Shown one piece after another: positions 25,744 to 34,931 of a stretch of DNA of 56,854 nt. The notes beneath the pieces are model-generated. The model did no database searches and was not told the DNA's origin. It saw only the letters and a program-made list of their open reading frames with translations. Both the position numbers and the translations under genes were made by a program. How positions within the stretch are numbered: the stretch's first letter is position 1; every line of letters starts with the position of its first letter. Location: positions 1-56,854 of the forward strand of contig CAIOPO010000017.1 in NCBI GenBank assembly GCA_903860195.1, given 5' to 3'. This stretch comes from an uncultured Opitutia bacterium (GTDB lineage Bacteria > Verrucomicrobiota > Verrucomicrobiia > Opitutales > UBA953).

Positions 25744-26994
25744 ATGAGCAGCGTCGACATCAAGCCCTTCCTCCAGTACCTCGAGAAGGAGAAGCACATC
25801 CCGCGTCAGGAAGCCTGCGACCTGATCCAGGAAGCCATCCATTCCTCCGTCGAGAAGTCCATCATGGCGGGGCACAGGGTCGAAGTGAAGGCCGACGCCG
25901 CCGCGGGGAAGCTCGAGGCCTGGCTGGTCTACCGCGTGACCGACAACGTCAACGACCCCAAGCAGCAGATCAACACCATCCTCGCCCGCGAGATCAAGTC
26001 CGACGCCGCCGAAGGCGAGGAGATCCGCAAGCCCATCGCCGTCGCGGAACTCGGACGCATCGCCGCCAAGACCACCCAGCAGCTGCTCAACCAGAAGCTC
26101 CGCAAGATCGAGAAGGACCAGGTGTTCGCGGAATACAAGGACAAGGTCGGCGACATCGTCACCGGCACCGTCCGTCGCACCGAGCGCGGCAACGTGGTCA
26201 TTGAACTGGGCACGGCCGAGGCCGTCCTCACCCAGCGCGAGCGCTGCCACGGGGACGAGTTCCGCACCGGCGACCGCATCCGCTGCCTGCTCAAGGAGAT
26301 CAAGGACGACCCGCAGCGCGGGCGTGAGTTCGTGCTCTCCCGGTCCGACGACAACTTCGTGCGCCGCCTGCTCCAGCTCGAGGTGGCGGAGATCGCGGAC
26401 GGCACCGTCGAGGTGCGCAAGCTCGCCCGCGACCCCGGCTACCGCACCAAGGTGGCGGTCCACTCCAAGGACCCGAAGGTCGACCCCGTCGGCGCCTGCG
26501 TCGGCGCCCGCGGCGCCCGCGTCCGCAACATCGTGAAGGAGCTCGGCGGTGAGAAGATCGACATCATCCGCTGGCACGACGAGCCCCTCAAGCTGCTGGA
26601 GGAGGCCATCCGGCCCGCCCGTCCGCGCAACGTCCGCGTCGACGAATCCCGCCGCATCATCCACTTCGAGGTCGAGGACGAGGACATGCGCATCGCCATC
26701 GGCAGCAAGGGCCGCAACGCCCGCCTGACGGGCAAGCTCATGGGCTGGGGCCTCGACATCTCCAAGGCCAGCCACGCTCCGGAATCCCAGGAACAGCAGC
26801 TCGGTGAGCGCGCCCAGCGCCTGAGCGAGCAGCTGGGGCTGCCTTTCGAGCTCGTCGCCAAGTTCGTCGCGCTCGGCATCTCCGACCTCGGGGCCGTCGC
26901 CGGCGCCACCGCCGGAGACTTCGAAGGCACCGACATTCCCGCGGAAGAGATCGAGGCCTTCCTCGCCGCCATCGCCAAGGCGACCAAGTCCTGA
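25744..26994 (+). CDS. nusA: Transcription termination/antitermination factor NusA
   Basis: The 416-residue protein has the N-terminal polymerase-binding domain (1-130), an S1 domain starting near KVGDIVTGTVRRTERGNVV, KH1 with VDPVGACVGARGARVRNIV, and KH2 with RIAIGSKGRNARLTGKL. A C-terminal acidic helix-hairpin-helix region follows (about 355-416). NusA binds RNA polymerase and modulates pausing, intrinsic termination and antitermination. It heads nusA-infB-rbfA; rimP, which usually precedes nusA, is absent and the neighbour is divergent ettA. The leader carries a terminator-like hairpin. No Shine-Dalgarno is visible before ATG 25744, but the N-terminus fits the family. Confidence 0.96.
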   Translation: MSSVDIKPFLQYLEKEKHIPRQEACDLIQEAIHSSVEKSIMAGHRVEVKADAAAGKLEAWLVYRVTDNVNDPKQQINTILAREIKSDAAEGEEIRKPIAVAELGRIAAKTTQQLLNQKLRKIEKDQVFAEYKDKVGDIVTGTVRRTERGNVVIELGTAEAVLTQRERCHGDEFRTGDRIRCLLKEIKDDPQRGREFVLSRSDDNFVRRLLQLEVAEIADGTVEVRKLARDPGYRTKVAVHSKDPKVDPVGACVGARGARVRNIVKELGGEKIDIIRWHDEPLKLLEEAIRPARPRNVRVDESRRIIHFEVEDEDMRIAIGSKGRNARLTGKLMGWGLDISKASHAPESQEQQLGERAQRLSEQLGLPFELVAKFVALGISDLGAVAGATAGDFEGTDIPAEEIEAFLAAIAKATKS

Positions 26995-27036
26995 TCCGCA
27001 GCGAATTCCCTCCCACTACCCCCGAACAGACGCCGC

Positions 27037-29436
27037 ATGACCGATAAGAAGAAGAAGCCCGAAGCCGCCCCGAAGAAGGCGGCGACGGCCCGTTACAACG
27101 ACGTGGCCAAGGAGCTCGGCGTCGAGGTCAAGGCGCTGCTCGCGCTCGTCGACCAGTTCGTCGACGCGCACCCGGACTTCAAGGACTACGTCTACAACGA
27201 GGGCAAGAAGCCCGCGGCCTCGAACAACTTCCCGAAGTTCATCCGCGACGACTTCATGAAGTTCGCCGGGGACAAGCTTCCGAAGAAGGCGCCCGAGCCG
27301 GAACCGGCGCCGGCCCCCGTGGTCGAGCCGCCCAAGGCGCCCGAGCCGCCCAAGCCCGCCGCCGCTCCGGTGAAGCCCGCCGCCCCGGCGCCGGCCCCGG
27401 TGACGCCGACGCTGCGCGCCCCGACCCCTCCGCCCGCCCCCTCCCGCCCGGCGACGCCTCCCTCGCTCCCTCCCCGGCCCGCCGGCCCGAGAGCGGAACT
27501 GCCTCCCGTGGTCGTGACCACGCCTTCGGCCTCGCGGCCCTCGACTCCGCCCCCCGTGGTGCGACCGCCCGTCACCCCGGTCGTGGGCAAGCCGGCCTCG
27601 CCCGGTCCCGTGGCCCCCGGCAGCAAGGGCACGATCACCGTCCGTCCGCCGATCGTCGTGCGCGACTTCGCGATCGCGCTCAACCTCAAGCCCTTCCAGG
27701 TCATCGGCTCGCTCATGGAGCTGGGCAAGGTCGTGAGCACCACCTCCGTCATCGAGGAGGCCGACGCCCGCAAGGTCGCCGAGCGCCACGGCTTCGTCCT
27801 TGAGATCCGCCACCGCGGCGAAGGCGTCCAGCCCGTCAAGAAGGAGGAGAAGCCGAACGAGGACGATCCCGCCCTCATGTCGCCCCGGCCCCCGGTGGTC
27901 TGCGTGCTCGGCCACGTCGACCACGGCAAGACGACCCTGCTCGATTTCTTCCGCAAGACCAACGTGGTCGCCGGCGAGGCCGGCGGCATCACCCAGCACA
28001 TCGGCGCCTACTCGGTGAAGTACCAGGGCGAGAAGCCCGAATACCAGGGACGCACGGTGACCTTCCTCGACACTCCGGGCCACGCGGCCTTCGCCAAGAT
28101 GCGTGAGCGCGGCGCCAGCGTCACCGACGTCGCCGTGCTCGTGGTCGCGGCTGACGACGGCTTCATGCCGCAGACCGAGGAGGCCCTCAAGTTCGCCCAG
28201 AAGCACGCTGGCGCCATCGTGTGCGCGGTGAACAAGGTCGACGCCAAGGGCGCGAACGTCGACCGCGTGAAGCAGCAGATGCAGCAGCGCGGCATCACGC
28301 CCGAGGACTGGGGCGGCGAGACGATCACCAATCCCGTCTCGGCCCTGAAGGGCACCGGCATGAACGAACTGATCGAGTCCATCCTGCTCCAGGCGGAGAT
28401 CCTCGACCTCAAGGCCAACCCGAAGTGCCCGGCCCAGGGCGTCATCATCGAATCCCAGATGGAGACCGGCCGCGGACCCACCGCGACGGTGATCGTCCAG
28501 AAGGGCACGCTCAAGCCGGGCGACGCCTTCGTGTGCGGCGAGACCTGGTGCAAGGTGCGGGCGCTGATGGACGACCGCGGCGGCCGTCTCAACGCCGCCG
28601 CGCCCGGAGCCCCCGCCCTCGTGCTGGGCTGGGACGCCGTGCCCGCCCCCGGCAGCCGCTTCCGCTGCGTGAAGAACGACCGCGAAGCCCGGGAGCTCGC
28701 CGAGGAGGCCGTGCAGGCCGCGCGCAAGGCGGCCGAGGCCCGTGGCGACGCTCCCGCGCCCTCCGGCCAGCCGGGCATGTCCGACCTCGACCGCCTCATG
28801 GCGGCCCTCGAGAAGGACAAGGAGAAGATCCTGCGGGTGCTGCTCAAGGCCGACGTCAACGGCACCCTGGAGGCGCTCGACGGCTGCCTCCGCGACATCA
28901 AGTCCTCCAAGGTCAGGCTGGAGATCGTCGGCGGTACGGTCGGCCCGGTGACCCAGGGCGACGTCGCGCTGGCCGAGGCCGCCAAGGCCTCGATCGTGGC
29001 GTTCGACACCAAGCTGGAGAACGGCGTGCAGGCGCACCTCAAGCGGAGCGGCGTGCGCGTCGTCTCCCATGACATCATCTACGAGCTCATCACGCTGGTG
29101 AAGGAGGCGATGGCCGAACTGCTCGATCCCGAGATCCGGGAGAACAAGCTCGGCGCGGCCGAGGTCCGTGCGGTCTTCCCGCTGGGCAAGGAGCACCAGG
29201 TCGCCGGCTGCATGGTCACCGAAGGGCTCATCCGCCGCGGCGCCAAGGCCCGGCTCGTCCGCAAGGGGCAGGTCGTGCACCAGGGCCCGGTCGAGACGCT
29301 CCGCCGCTTCAAGGACGACGCCTCGGAGGTCAAGGCGGGCTTCGAATGCGGCATCAAGCTCGGCGGCTACGACGACTACGAGGCCGGAGACGTCATCGAG
29401 GCGGTCGAGATGCTCCAGATCCGCCCCTCGCTCTGA
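27037..29436 (+). CDS. infB: Translation initiation factor IF-2
   Basis: The 799-residue protein has a short IF2-N module (about 15-60), a long Pro/Ala-rich linker (about 85-205), a second IF2-N-like region, then the G domain at about 285-460. G motifs are [22 protein letters not shown] and NKVDAKG, followed by domains II-IV. IF-2 delivers initiator tRNA to the ribosome. The linker explains much of the low-complexity sequence around 27300-27620. It is 42 bases after nusA and three before rbfA. Confidence 0.96.
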   Translation: MTDKKKKPEAAPKKAATARYNDVAKELGVEVKALLALVDQFVDAHPDFKDYVYNEGKKPAASNNFPKFIRDDFMKFAGDKLPKKAPEPEPAPAPVVEPPKAPEPPKPAAAPVKPAAPAPAPVTPTLRAPTPPPAPSRPATPPSLPPRPAGPRAELPPVVVTTPSASRPSTPPPVVRPPVTPVVGKPASPGPVAPGSKGTITVRPPIVVRDFAIALNLKPFQVIGSLMELGKVVSTTSVIEEADARKVAERHGFVLEIRHRGEGVQPVKKEEKPNEDDPALMSPRPPVVCVLGHVDHGKTTLLDFFRKTNVVAGEAGGITQHIGAYSVKYQGEKPEYQGRTVTFLDTPGHAAFAKMRERGASVTDVAVLVVAADDGFMPQTEEALKFAQKHAGAIVCAVNKVDAKGANVDRVKQQMQQRGITPEDWGGETITNPVSALKGTGMNELIESILLQAEILDLKANPKCPAQGVIIESQMETGRGPTATVIVQKGTLKPGDAFVCGETWCKVRALMDDRGGRLNAAAPGAPALVLGWDAVPAPGSRFRCVKNDREARELAEEAVQAARKAAEARGDAPAPSGQPGMSDLDRLMAALEKDKEKILRVLLKADVNGTLEALDGCLRDIKSSKVRLEIVGGTVGPVTQGDVALAEAAKASIVAFDTKLENGVQAHLKRSGVRVVSHDIIYELITLVKEAMAELLDPEIRENKLGAAEVRAVFPLGKEHQVAGCMVTEGLIRRGAKARLVRKGQVVHQGPVETLRRFKDDASEVKAGFECGIKLGGYDDYEAGDVIEAVEMLQIRPSL

Positions 29437-29439
29437 CCC

Positions 29440-29802
29440 ATGTCCCAGCGCCAGCTGCGCGTCGCCGAACTCGTCCAGCGCGAGGTGTCCCTCGCCCTGC
29501 GGCAGGGCTGGACGGCCGAGGCGGCGCTCATCACCGTGACGCGGGCCTCGGTCACCCCCGACCTCCGGCAGGTGCGCGTCGGCTACGCGGTCTCCGGCGA
29601 CGCCGCCGCGGGCAAGGCGGCGCGCGCGCTGCTGCGCCGCATCCGCGGTGAACTGCGCTCGACCGTCGGGCACACGCTGGGGCTCAAGAGCACGCCGGAA
29701 CTGACCTTCGTCGAGGACGACGTCACCGGCGGAGTGGCGCGCGTGCAGGCCCTGCTGGACGAGATGTCGCGCAAGGACCGTCCCGCCGGCGACAAGGCCT
29801 GA
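29440..29802 (+). CDS. rbfA: 30S ribosome-binding factor RbfA
   Basis: The 120-residue product matches RbfA: RVAELVQREVSLALRQG at the N-terminus, ITVTRASVTPDLRQVRVGYA in the KH-like core, and the conserved LGLKSTPELTFVEDD. RbfA assists late 16S rRNA maturation and cold adaptation. It follows infB by three bases in the standard order. It ends four bases before the convergent mcsB gene, with no terminator visible in the gap. Confidence 0.95.
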   Translation: MSQRQLRVAELVQREVSLALRQGWTAEAALITVTRASVTPDLRQVRVGYAVSGDAAAGKAARALLRRIRGELRSTVGHTLGLKSTPELTFVEDDVTGGVARVQALLDEMSRKDRPAGDKA

Positions 29803-29806
29803 CGCC

Positions 29807-30880
29807 TCAGGCCGAAGGCGGACCGACCTCGGGGAAGTCCTTCAGCGCCTCGCGGATCGCGGCCGCCCGGCGGACGTCGCGGGCGTCACTGTCGAGCTCC
29901 GCGCCCGTGAGCGCCTGGATGTGGGCGGGCTGTCCCTCGATCATCAGCCGGTCGACGGCGGAACGGCGTTCCTCGGGCAGGCAGCCCATGTCGCAGGCCA
30001 GCCGGAGGTGGGAGAGCATGTTCATGGATTCGGCGCTGCTCAGCAGCCGCGCATGCCGCAGGACGCCGAGGGCGCGGGCCGCGCGGTCGGTGAACTTCTC
30101 GCCCTCCTCCGCGGCGAGACGGCGGCGGGCGTTCCGTTCCTGCTCGACCACCGTCTTGATCCAGCCGGAGAGGTGCTTCATGATCTCCTCCTCCGACCTT
30201 CCCAAGGTCTGCTGGTTGGAGATCTGGAAGACGTTGCCGGCCGCCTCGGTCCCTTCGCCCAGCCAGCCGCGGACGGCGAGCCCGTCCTGGCCGAGGCCGC
30301 GGGTGACCTTGTCCATGTGGCCGGAAAGGCAGAGCGCGGGCAGATGGAGCATGGCCGAGGCCCGCAGCCCGGTGCCGACGTTGGTCGGGCAGGCCGTGAG
30401 GTAGCCGAGCCGTTCGGAGAAGGCGAAGCCCAGACGGGGGGCGAGGGCGTCATCAAGCTGCTCGGCGAGATGCCAGGCGCTGCGCAGATGCCAGCCGGCC
30501 TTGACGACCTGGATGCGGAGATGGTCCTCCTCGTTGACCATGACGGAACAGGTCTGGTCCCGGCTGATCACGGCTGCGCCGGACTTTCCGTTCGCGAGCT
30601 CCTTCGAGACGAGATGCCGCTCGACCAGCACCGCGCGGTCGAGGTCGGAGAGTCCGGACATCCTGAGGACATGGCCGCGGCGGAAGCGCGGAAGCGCTTC
30701 GAGGGCCTTCAGGCAGCGGTCGGCGACCTCTTCGCGCTGGGCGGGCTTGGCCCAGCCGGGGAACGGAAGGCCGGCGAGGTTGCGGGCGAGCCGGACGCGC
30801 GTGCTCAGGACCACGGCCTGCTGGGCGCCGAGCATGTTGGTCAGCTCGTTCTCGGCGGAAAGGATGTCGCGGACCGACAT
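29807..30880 (-). CDS. mcsB: Protein-arginine kinase McsB
   Basis: The 357-residue phosphagen-kinase-fold protein is McsB rather than a creatine or arginine kinase. It has LSTRVRLARNLAGLPFP, ISRDQTCSVMVNEEDHLRIQ (catalytic acidic residues 116-120), CPTNVGTGLRASAMLHLPAL with Cys164, and FQISNQQTLGRSEEEI. The C-terminal RDxxRA motif (RDVRRA, 334-339) is the phospho-arginine-sensing site of McsB. The enzyme phosphorylates arginines on client proteins, marking them for ClpCP. The gene follows mcsA by two bases; clpC is 14 kb away on the same strand. A ctsR repressor is not seen. Confidence 0.95.
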   Translation of the reverse strand: MSVRDILSAENELTNMLGAQQAVVLSTRVRLARNLAGLPFPGWAKPAQREEVADRCLKALEALPRFRRGHVLRMSGLSDLDRAVLVERHLVSKELANGKSGAAVISRDQTCSVMVNEEDHLRIQVVKAGWHLRSAWHLAEQLDDALAPRLGFAFSERLGYLTACPTNVGTGLRASAMLHLPALCLSGHMDKVTRGLGQDGLAVRGWLGEGTEAAGNVFQISNQQTLGRSEEEIMKHLSGWIKTVVEQERNARRRLAAEEGEKFTDRAARALGVLRHARLLSSAESMNMLSHLRLACDMGCLPEERRSAVDRLMIEGQPAHIQALTGAELDSDARDVRRAAAIREALKDFPEVGPPSA

Positions 30881-30882
30881 GT

Positions 30883-31368
30883 TCAGGAGGTCTTCACGGA
30901 GGACTCCAGCCGGGCGATCTCATCGCGCAGCCGCGCGGCCGACTCGAAGTCCTCGGCCTTGACGGCCGCGGCCAGCTCCCGGCGCGCCGATTCGATGCGG
31001 GCCCGCAGCGTCGCCTCGTCGGGCTGAAGTCCCGCGGGGGCGCGGCCATGGTGCACGGGCTCGTGCTGCACCTTGGCGAGCAGCCCGCCCAGGGCCTCGC
31101 CGAAGACCTCCCAGCAGGCCGGACAGCCGAGGCGGCCCCGCTTGCGGAAATCGACGTCGGAAAAACCGCAGGACGGGCAGACCAGGACCGGCTGGGCGGA
31201 CTGCGCGGCGAGCACGTCGACGAGCTTGAAGACGGCGGGGTCGGTGGCCCCCTTCTCCTGGGAGCATGCCTCGCAGTAATGCATCTGCACCATCTTGCCG
31301 TCGGCGATGTGGCTGACGTGCACCGTGGCCGGCTGGCCGCAGATGGCGCATTGGCGGGTGTCACCCAT
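30883..31368 (-). CDS. mcsA: McsA-like zinc-finger, UVR-motif activator of McsB
   Basis: The 161-residue protein (ATG 31368) opens with a zinc-binding pair (CAICGQPATVH, then MHYCEACSQEKG). A second pair follows (LVCPSCGFSDVDFRKRGRLG and CPACWEVF), and a UVR motif closes it (DFESAARLRDEIARLE, about 142-157). This is the McsA plan. McsA activates McsB and joins ClpC, whose middle domain also carries a UVR-like segment. In-frame upstream codons to 31437 are rejected because the family begins near the first CxxC. A CTTGCCA element lies upstream. Operon order mcsA-mcsB is as in Firmicutes. Confidence 0.92.
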   Translation of the reverse strand: MGDTRQCAICGQPATVHVSHIADGKMVQMHYCEACSQEKGATDPAVFKLVDVLAAQSAQPVLVCPSCGFSDVDFRKRGRLGCPACWEVFGEALGGLLAKVQHEPVHHGRAPAGLQPDEATLRARIESARRELAAAVKAEDFESAARLRDEIARLESSVKTS

Positions 31369-31451
31369 TCGCCACCGAGCAAAAACGGCCCTGCGGACGA
31401 TGGCAAGGGCAAGCGGGGGCGGGTTTGACTTCGGCACGCGGCGGCGGCTTG

Positions 31452-32708
31452 ATGACGGTCCGTCCGATGTCCCCCCTTCCGCGCATCGTCATCACCGGCG
31501 TGGGCCTCACCGCTCCCAACGGGAACTCGCTGGCCGAGTTCCGGGCCAACCTGCTGGCGGGCAAGGCGCGCATCGCCGAGATCGACGTGCGCCACATGGG
31601 CCGGCAGCCGGCGGGCGTCTGCGACTTCGACGCGACCCGCTGGCAGAAACGGAAGGAGATCCGGAACGGGACCCGCGTCGGCTCCATCTCCATCTGGTGC
31701 GCGCGCGAGGCGCTCGCCGACTCCGGACTGGCCTGGGATTCCCTGGACCGCTCACGCGTCGGCGTCTACCTCGGCATCACGGAGCACGGCAACGTGGAGA
31801 CCGAGAACGAGATCCACAACATCTCGCAGTTCGGGAACGACACCAAGTACTGGACCCACCATCACAACCCGCGGACCGTGGCCAACAACCCCGCCGGCGA
31901 GGTGACCATGAACATGGGGATCACCGGGCCCCACTACACCATCGGCGCCGCCTGCGCGGCCGGCAACGCGGGCCTCATCCAGGCCGCGCAGATGCTCCAG
32001 CTGGGGGAAGTGGACGTCGCCTTCGCGGGCGGAGTCTCCGAATCGATCCACACGTTCGGCATCTTCGCCGGGTTCAAGAACCAGGGGGCGCTCGGATCCC
32101 ACCCGGACCCCGCCAAGGCGTCGCGCCCCTTCGACCGCAACCGCAACGGCATCGTCATCTCCGAAGGCGGAGCCATCTACATGCTGGAGCGACTGGACGA
32201 CGCCCTGGCCCGCGGCGCCAGGATCCTCGGCGAGATCGCGGGCTGGTGCATCAACTCCGACGCGACCGACGCCGTGCTGCCCAACCCCGACCGTCAGGCC
32301 GAGTGCATGCGCCTGGCGCTCAGGCGCGCGGGCATGTCCCCCGCCGACGTGCACCTGGTCTCGACCCACGCCACGGCGACCGCGCTCGGCGACGTGCAGG
32401 AATGCAAGGCGGTGCGCGAAGTCTTCGCGGACTGCCCGGGCACCTACGTCAACAACACCAAGAGCTACATCGGCCACTGCATGGGAGCGGCCGGCGCGCT
32501 GGAACTCGCAGGCAACCTCCCCTCCTTCGTGGACGGCTGGATCCATCCCACGATCAACGTCGAGGAGCTCGACCCGGAATGCGAAGTCCCGGGACTGGTG
32601 ATCAACCGGCCCGTACAGGCCCCGAGAGTGGACGCCATCCTCAACAACTCCTTCGGCATGCTCGGCATCAATTCGGCCCTGATCGTGAAGAAATATGGGG
32701 TTGCCTGA
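31452..32708 (+). CDS. Beta-ketoacyl-ACP synthase (FabF-like, paired with its own ACP)
   Basis: The 418-residue product (ATG 31452; 31467 is possible) begins IVITGVGLTAPNGNSL. The catalytic Cys168 lies in IGAACAAGNAGLIQAAQ, the first active histidine in STHATATALGD (THATAT replaces the common THGTGT) and the second in KSYIGHCMGAAGALE. It therefore keeps the Cys-His-His triad and should condense malonyl-ACP with an acyl chain. It is followed 35 bases later by an ACP gene and by no other synthesis genes. It may serve a dedicated lipid or polyketide-like product or be a second FabF. Confidence 0.88.
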   Translation: MTVRPMSPLPRIVITGVGLTAPNGNSLAEFRANLLAGKARIAEIDVRHMGRQPAGVCDFDATRWQKRKEIRNGTRVGSISIWCAREALADSGLAWDSLDRSRVGVYLGITEHGNVETENEIHNISQFGNDTKYWTHHHNPRTVANNPAGEVTMNMGITGPHYTIGAACAAGNAGLIQAAQMLQLGEVDVAFAGGVSESIHTFGIFAGFKNQGALGSHPDPAKASRPFDRNRNGIVISEGGAIYMLERLDDALARGARILGEIAGWCINSDATDAVLPNPDRQAECMRLALRRAGMSPADVHLVSTHATATALGDVQECKAVREVFADCPGTYVNNTKSYIGHCMGAAGALELAGNLPSFVDGWIHPTINVEELDPECEVPGLVINRPVQAPRVDAILNNSFGMLGINSALIVKKYGVA

Positions 32709-32743
32709 GGGGGGACAGTCGGGTTCAAGGGAGTCCGCTGACC

Positions 32744-33004
32744 ATGACCAAGGAAGACATCAAGAAGGTCGTTCTCGACATCATCGCCGACATCGCGCCG
32801 GACGAGGACCTTTCCTCGGTCAAGCCCGAGGTGCGGCTGCGAGACCAGCTGTCCTTGGACTCGATGGACTTCCTGGACATCGTGATGGAGCTTCGGAAAA
32901 AGCACGGGATCGAGGTCCCTGAGGCCGATTACGTCCAGCTGGCCTCCCTCGATTCCTGCGCCGACTACCTCCTGCCCAAGTTCCAGGCCAAGGCCGGGAA
33001 GTGA
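32744..33004 (+). CDS. Acyl carrier protein paired with the ketosynthase
   Basis: The 86-residue acidic protein has the carrier fold and the phosphopantetheine-attachment serine in LSLDSMDFLDIVMELRKK (DSM). A Shine-Dalgarno-like AAGGGAG (32727-32733) lies ten bases before ATG 32744. Directly following its own ketosynthase suggests these two form a pair distinct from housekeeping AcpP. A weak hairpin follows the stop. Confidence 0.9.
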   Translation: MTKEDIKKVVLDIIADIAPDEDLSSVKPEVRLRDQLSLDSMDFLDIVMELRKKHGIEVPEADYVQLASLDSCADYLLPKFQAKAGK

Positions 33005-33005
33005 C

Positions 33006-33022
33006 GCCCCACGCGGGGCTTT
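33006..33022 (+). terminator. Weak terminator-like hairpin after the ACP gene
   Basis: GCCCC (33006-33010) pairs with GGGGC (33015-33019) around ACGC and is followed by TTT. The stem is short, so termination may be partial. Confidence 0.4.
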
Positions 33023-33055
33023 ACTGCGACAGTCCCGACCCTAGGATATCAGGCC

Positions 33056-34045
33056 ATGAGAAGGACCCTGCTGATTCTGGGCTGCTGCATCCCGGGACTC
33101 CTCCCGGCCGAGACGGTCATGCTGCGCAAGGCGGGCAACCCGGCGGTGGTCACTTTTGAATACATCACCCAGGACGAGGAGACGGTCATGGTGAGGATCC
33201 CGGGGCGCGACGGCGTGCTGGTCTACCGCTGGGATGAGCTCGACCAGGACCATGCCAAGACCAACAACCCGCGACTCTGGGAAGAGCGGCTGCTGCTCAT
33301 CAAGCCCCCTGAATCGTCCGGGATGAAGAAGAAGGCCGAAGACGACGATCCTTTCGCCGCCGCGGCCAAGCCCAACACTCCTCAGGACCTCTCCCGCAAC
33401 CTGCAGGGCGAGCTCAGCGAAGGGCTCAAAGGCATTCCCGTGACCTCGGTGGCGGTCGCCTCCCGCGAATCCAACATCGACGAGCTGGTCTTCTGGCGCG
33501 TCTACGAGGAGCTGCGCAAGCTGAGCGGCCGGCCGGCGGGCTCCGAGCCCGAGATCGCCAAGGCGGCCGGCGACGACGGCGAAGAGCCTCAGTCCAAGAC
33601 GAGCGGCTCCGGCCAGTCCCAGTCGAAGTCCTCCTCCAAGTCAAAGGCCACCAGTTCCTCGCGCTCCCCGGCCCAGCTGGCTGAAATCCAGGCGCGGGCG
33701 GCCAAGGCCCGGGCGGACTTTGAAAACGACGTGCGCCCCTTCACCGGAACGGGCTACCTGAAGCTCCTGTCCGACGCCACGAAGGCCAGGTTCGCCTGGG
33801 CGATGCTGCGCCGGGCCTCCGACGACCGGCGGCAGATCATCGCCGCGCTGCGCAGGCAGGATGCGGCGGCCGCGGAACTGTCCGACCGGCTGCAGGACAA
33901 GACCGCCAAAGGGGACATCGCCGTCTTCCGCAAGGCCGTCACGACCTTGGCCGACAGTCTGGAGAAAGTGACCCGTGAGGCCACGGCCATGGAATCCGGC
34001 CTGACCGCCGAGGCCCAGGCGGTCCTCGCCCGACTCCCCCGCTGA
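33056..34045 (+). CDS. Secreted protein of unknown function with Ser/Lys-rich linker and coiled-coil C-terminus
   Basis: I do not recognise the family. The 329-residue product has a signal peptide (RTLLILGCCIPGLLPAE) and a small beta-rich N-terminal module (VTFEYITQDEETVMVRIPG). A charged stretch and a Ser/Lys/Gln low-complexity linker (about 180-200) lead to a helical, probably coiled-coil C-terminal half (about 200-329, with AQLAEIQARAAKARADFEND and RQIIAALRRQDAAAAEL). It is likely periplasmic or envelope-linked. A strong terminator follows. Coding bias matches its neighbours, so it is a real gene. Confidence 0.75.
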   Translation: MRRTLLILGCCIPGLLPAETVMLRKAGNPAVVTFEYITQDEETVMVRIPGRDGVLVYRWDELDQDHAKTNNPRLWEERLLLIKPPESSGMKKKAEDDDPFAAAAKPNTPQDLSRNLQGELSEGLKGIPVTSVAVASRESNIDELVFWRVYEELRKLSGRPAGSEPEIAKAAGDDGEEPQSKTSGSGQSQSKSSSKSKATSSSRSPAQLAEIQARAAKARADFENDVRPFTGTGYLKLLSDATKARFAWAMLRRASDDRRQIIAALRRQDAAAAELSDRLQDKTAKGDIAVFRKAVTTLADSLEKVTREATAMESGLTAEAQAVLARLPR

Positions 34046-34059
34046 ACCGCCCAGACGGG

Positions 34060-34096
34060 CCGGCCGCACGACGTCAGTTTCGTGCGGCCGGTTCTT
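34060..34096 (+). terminator. Rho-independent terminator
   Basis: A perfect 12-base stem (34060-34071 with 34080-34091), loop of eight and a short TTCTT tail. It ends the preceding gene and lies three bases from the 3' end of the tRNA-Ala gene on the other strand. Confidence 0.8.
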
Positions 34097-34098
34097 AA

Positions 34099-34174
<76 letters not shown>

Positions 34175-34283
34175 TCAAAGGGGACATGGAACAAAGGTGC
34201 GGGGATGGTCACGGTCAACGCTTTTTTCCCTGTTTCCCAAGTCTCGCGTTGCCAATCGGGCCGGGCAGGATTGCCCTTCACGC

Positions 34284-34925
34284 GTGGAAGACAACCAGGA
34301 GCAGGAGGAGGCACGGCCGCCCGAAAAAAGGGGCGGGCTGCGCATCGAGAAGGATTTCATCGAGACCCTTCCCGTCGGCGGCTGGGACGGACCCGTCGAC
34401 CTGATCGAGTCCGAGCGGGACGCGGAGAAAGCCGTGGCCTCGCTGCTCGGCGAACGCGTGCTCGGCTTCGACACGGAGACCAAGCCTTCGCACACCCGAG
34501 GGGAATACAACCTGCCCTCCATCCTGCAGCTCGCCGGAGAGAGCCGCATCTTCATCTTCCGCCTGGACCACTGCGGAGGCATCCCCCTCGCCTTCCCCCT
34601 GCTCTGCAACGAGCGACAGGCGAAAGTCGGAGTCGCCGTCCGCGATGACGTGCGCAACCTCCGGGCGCGCGCGCCCTTCGACGACCGCGCCTTCATCGAC
34701 ATCTCGGACCACACCAAGCGGGCGGGAGTCGAGAACACGGGCCTCCGGGCGCTGGCCGCCCATTACCTCGGCCTGCAGATGAAGAAGTCGAAGAAGGTGC
34801 AGACCTCCAACTGGGCGCGTCCGCTGGACGAGAGGCAGATCCATTACGCGGCCAATGACGCCTGGTTCAGCCGGGAGCTGTATCTCAAGCTCGAGCGGGA
34901 CGGACTGATTCCTAAGTTCGGCTGA
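34284..34925 (+). CDS. RNase D-like 3'-5' exonuclease (DnaQ superfamily)
   Basis: The 213-residue product is read from GTG 34284. The only in-frame ATG lies inside the tRNA gene and is rejected. The DEDDy motifs are ExoI RVLGFDTETKP, ExoII near AVRDDVRNLRARAPFDD and ExoIII IHYAANDAWFSRELY, so the catalytic acidic residues and tyrosine are present. There is no HRDC domain, so it is the short, single-domain relative of RNase D, acting on RNA or DNA 3' ends. A TTGCCA at 34249-34254 could be part of its promoter. Confidence 0.8.
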   Translation: MEDNQEQEEARPPEKRGGLRIEKDFIETLPVGGWDGPVDLIESERDAEKAVASLLGERVLGFDTETKPSHTRGEYNLPSILQLAGESRIFIFRLDHCGGIPLAFPLLCNERQAKVGVAVRDDVRNLRARAPFDDRAFIDISDHTKRAGVENTGLRALAAHYLGLQMKKSKKVQTSNWARPLDERQIHYAANDAWFSRELYLKLERDGLIPKFG

Positions 34926-34931
34926 AACGGG

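Noticed and set aside
27300-27620. Repetitive Pro/Ala-coding DNA as a possible tandem repeat array
   Set aside because: It is the linker of IF-2, in frame and without a regular repeat unit.
27016-29673. 885-codon open frame on the minus strand
   Set aside because: Antisense to infB, including the complement of its Pro/Ala linker; no recognisable domain.
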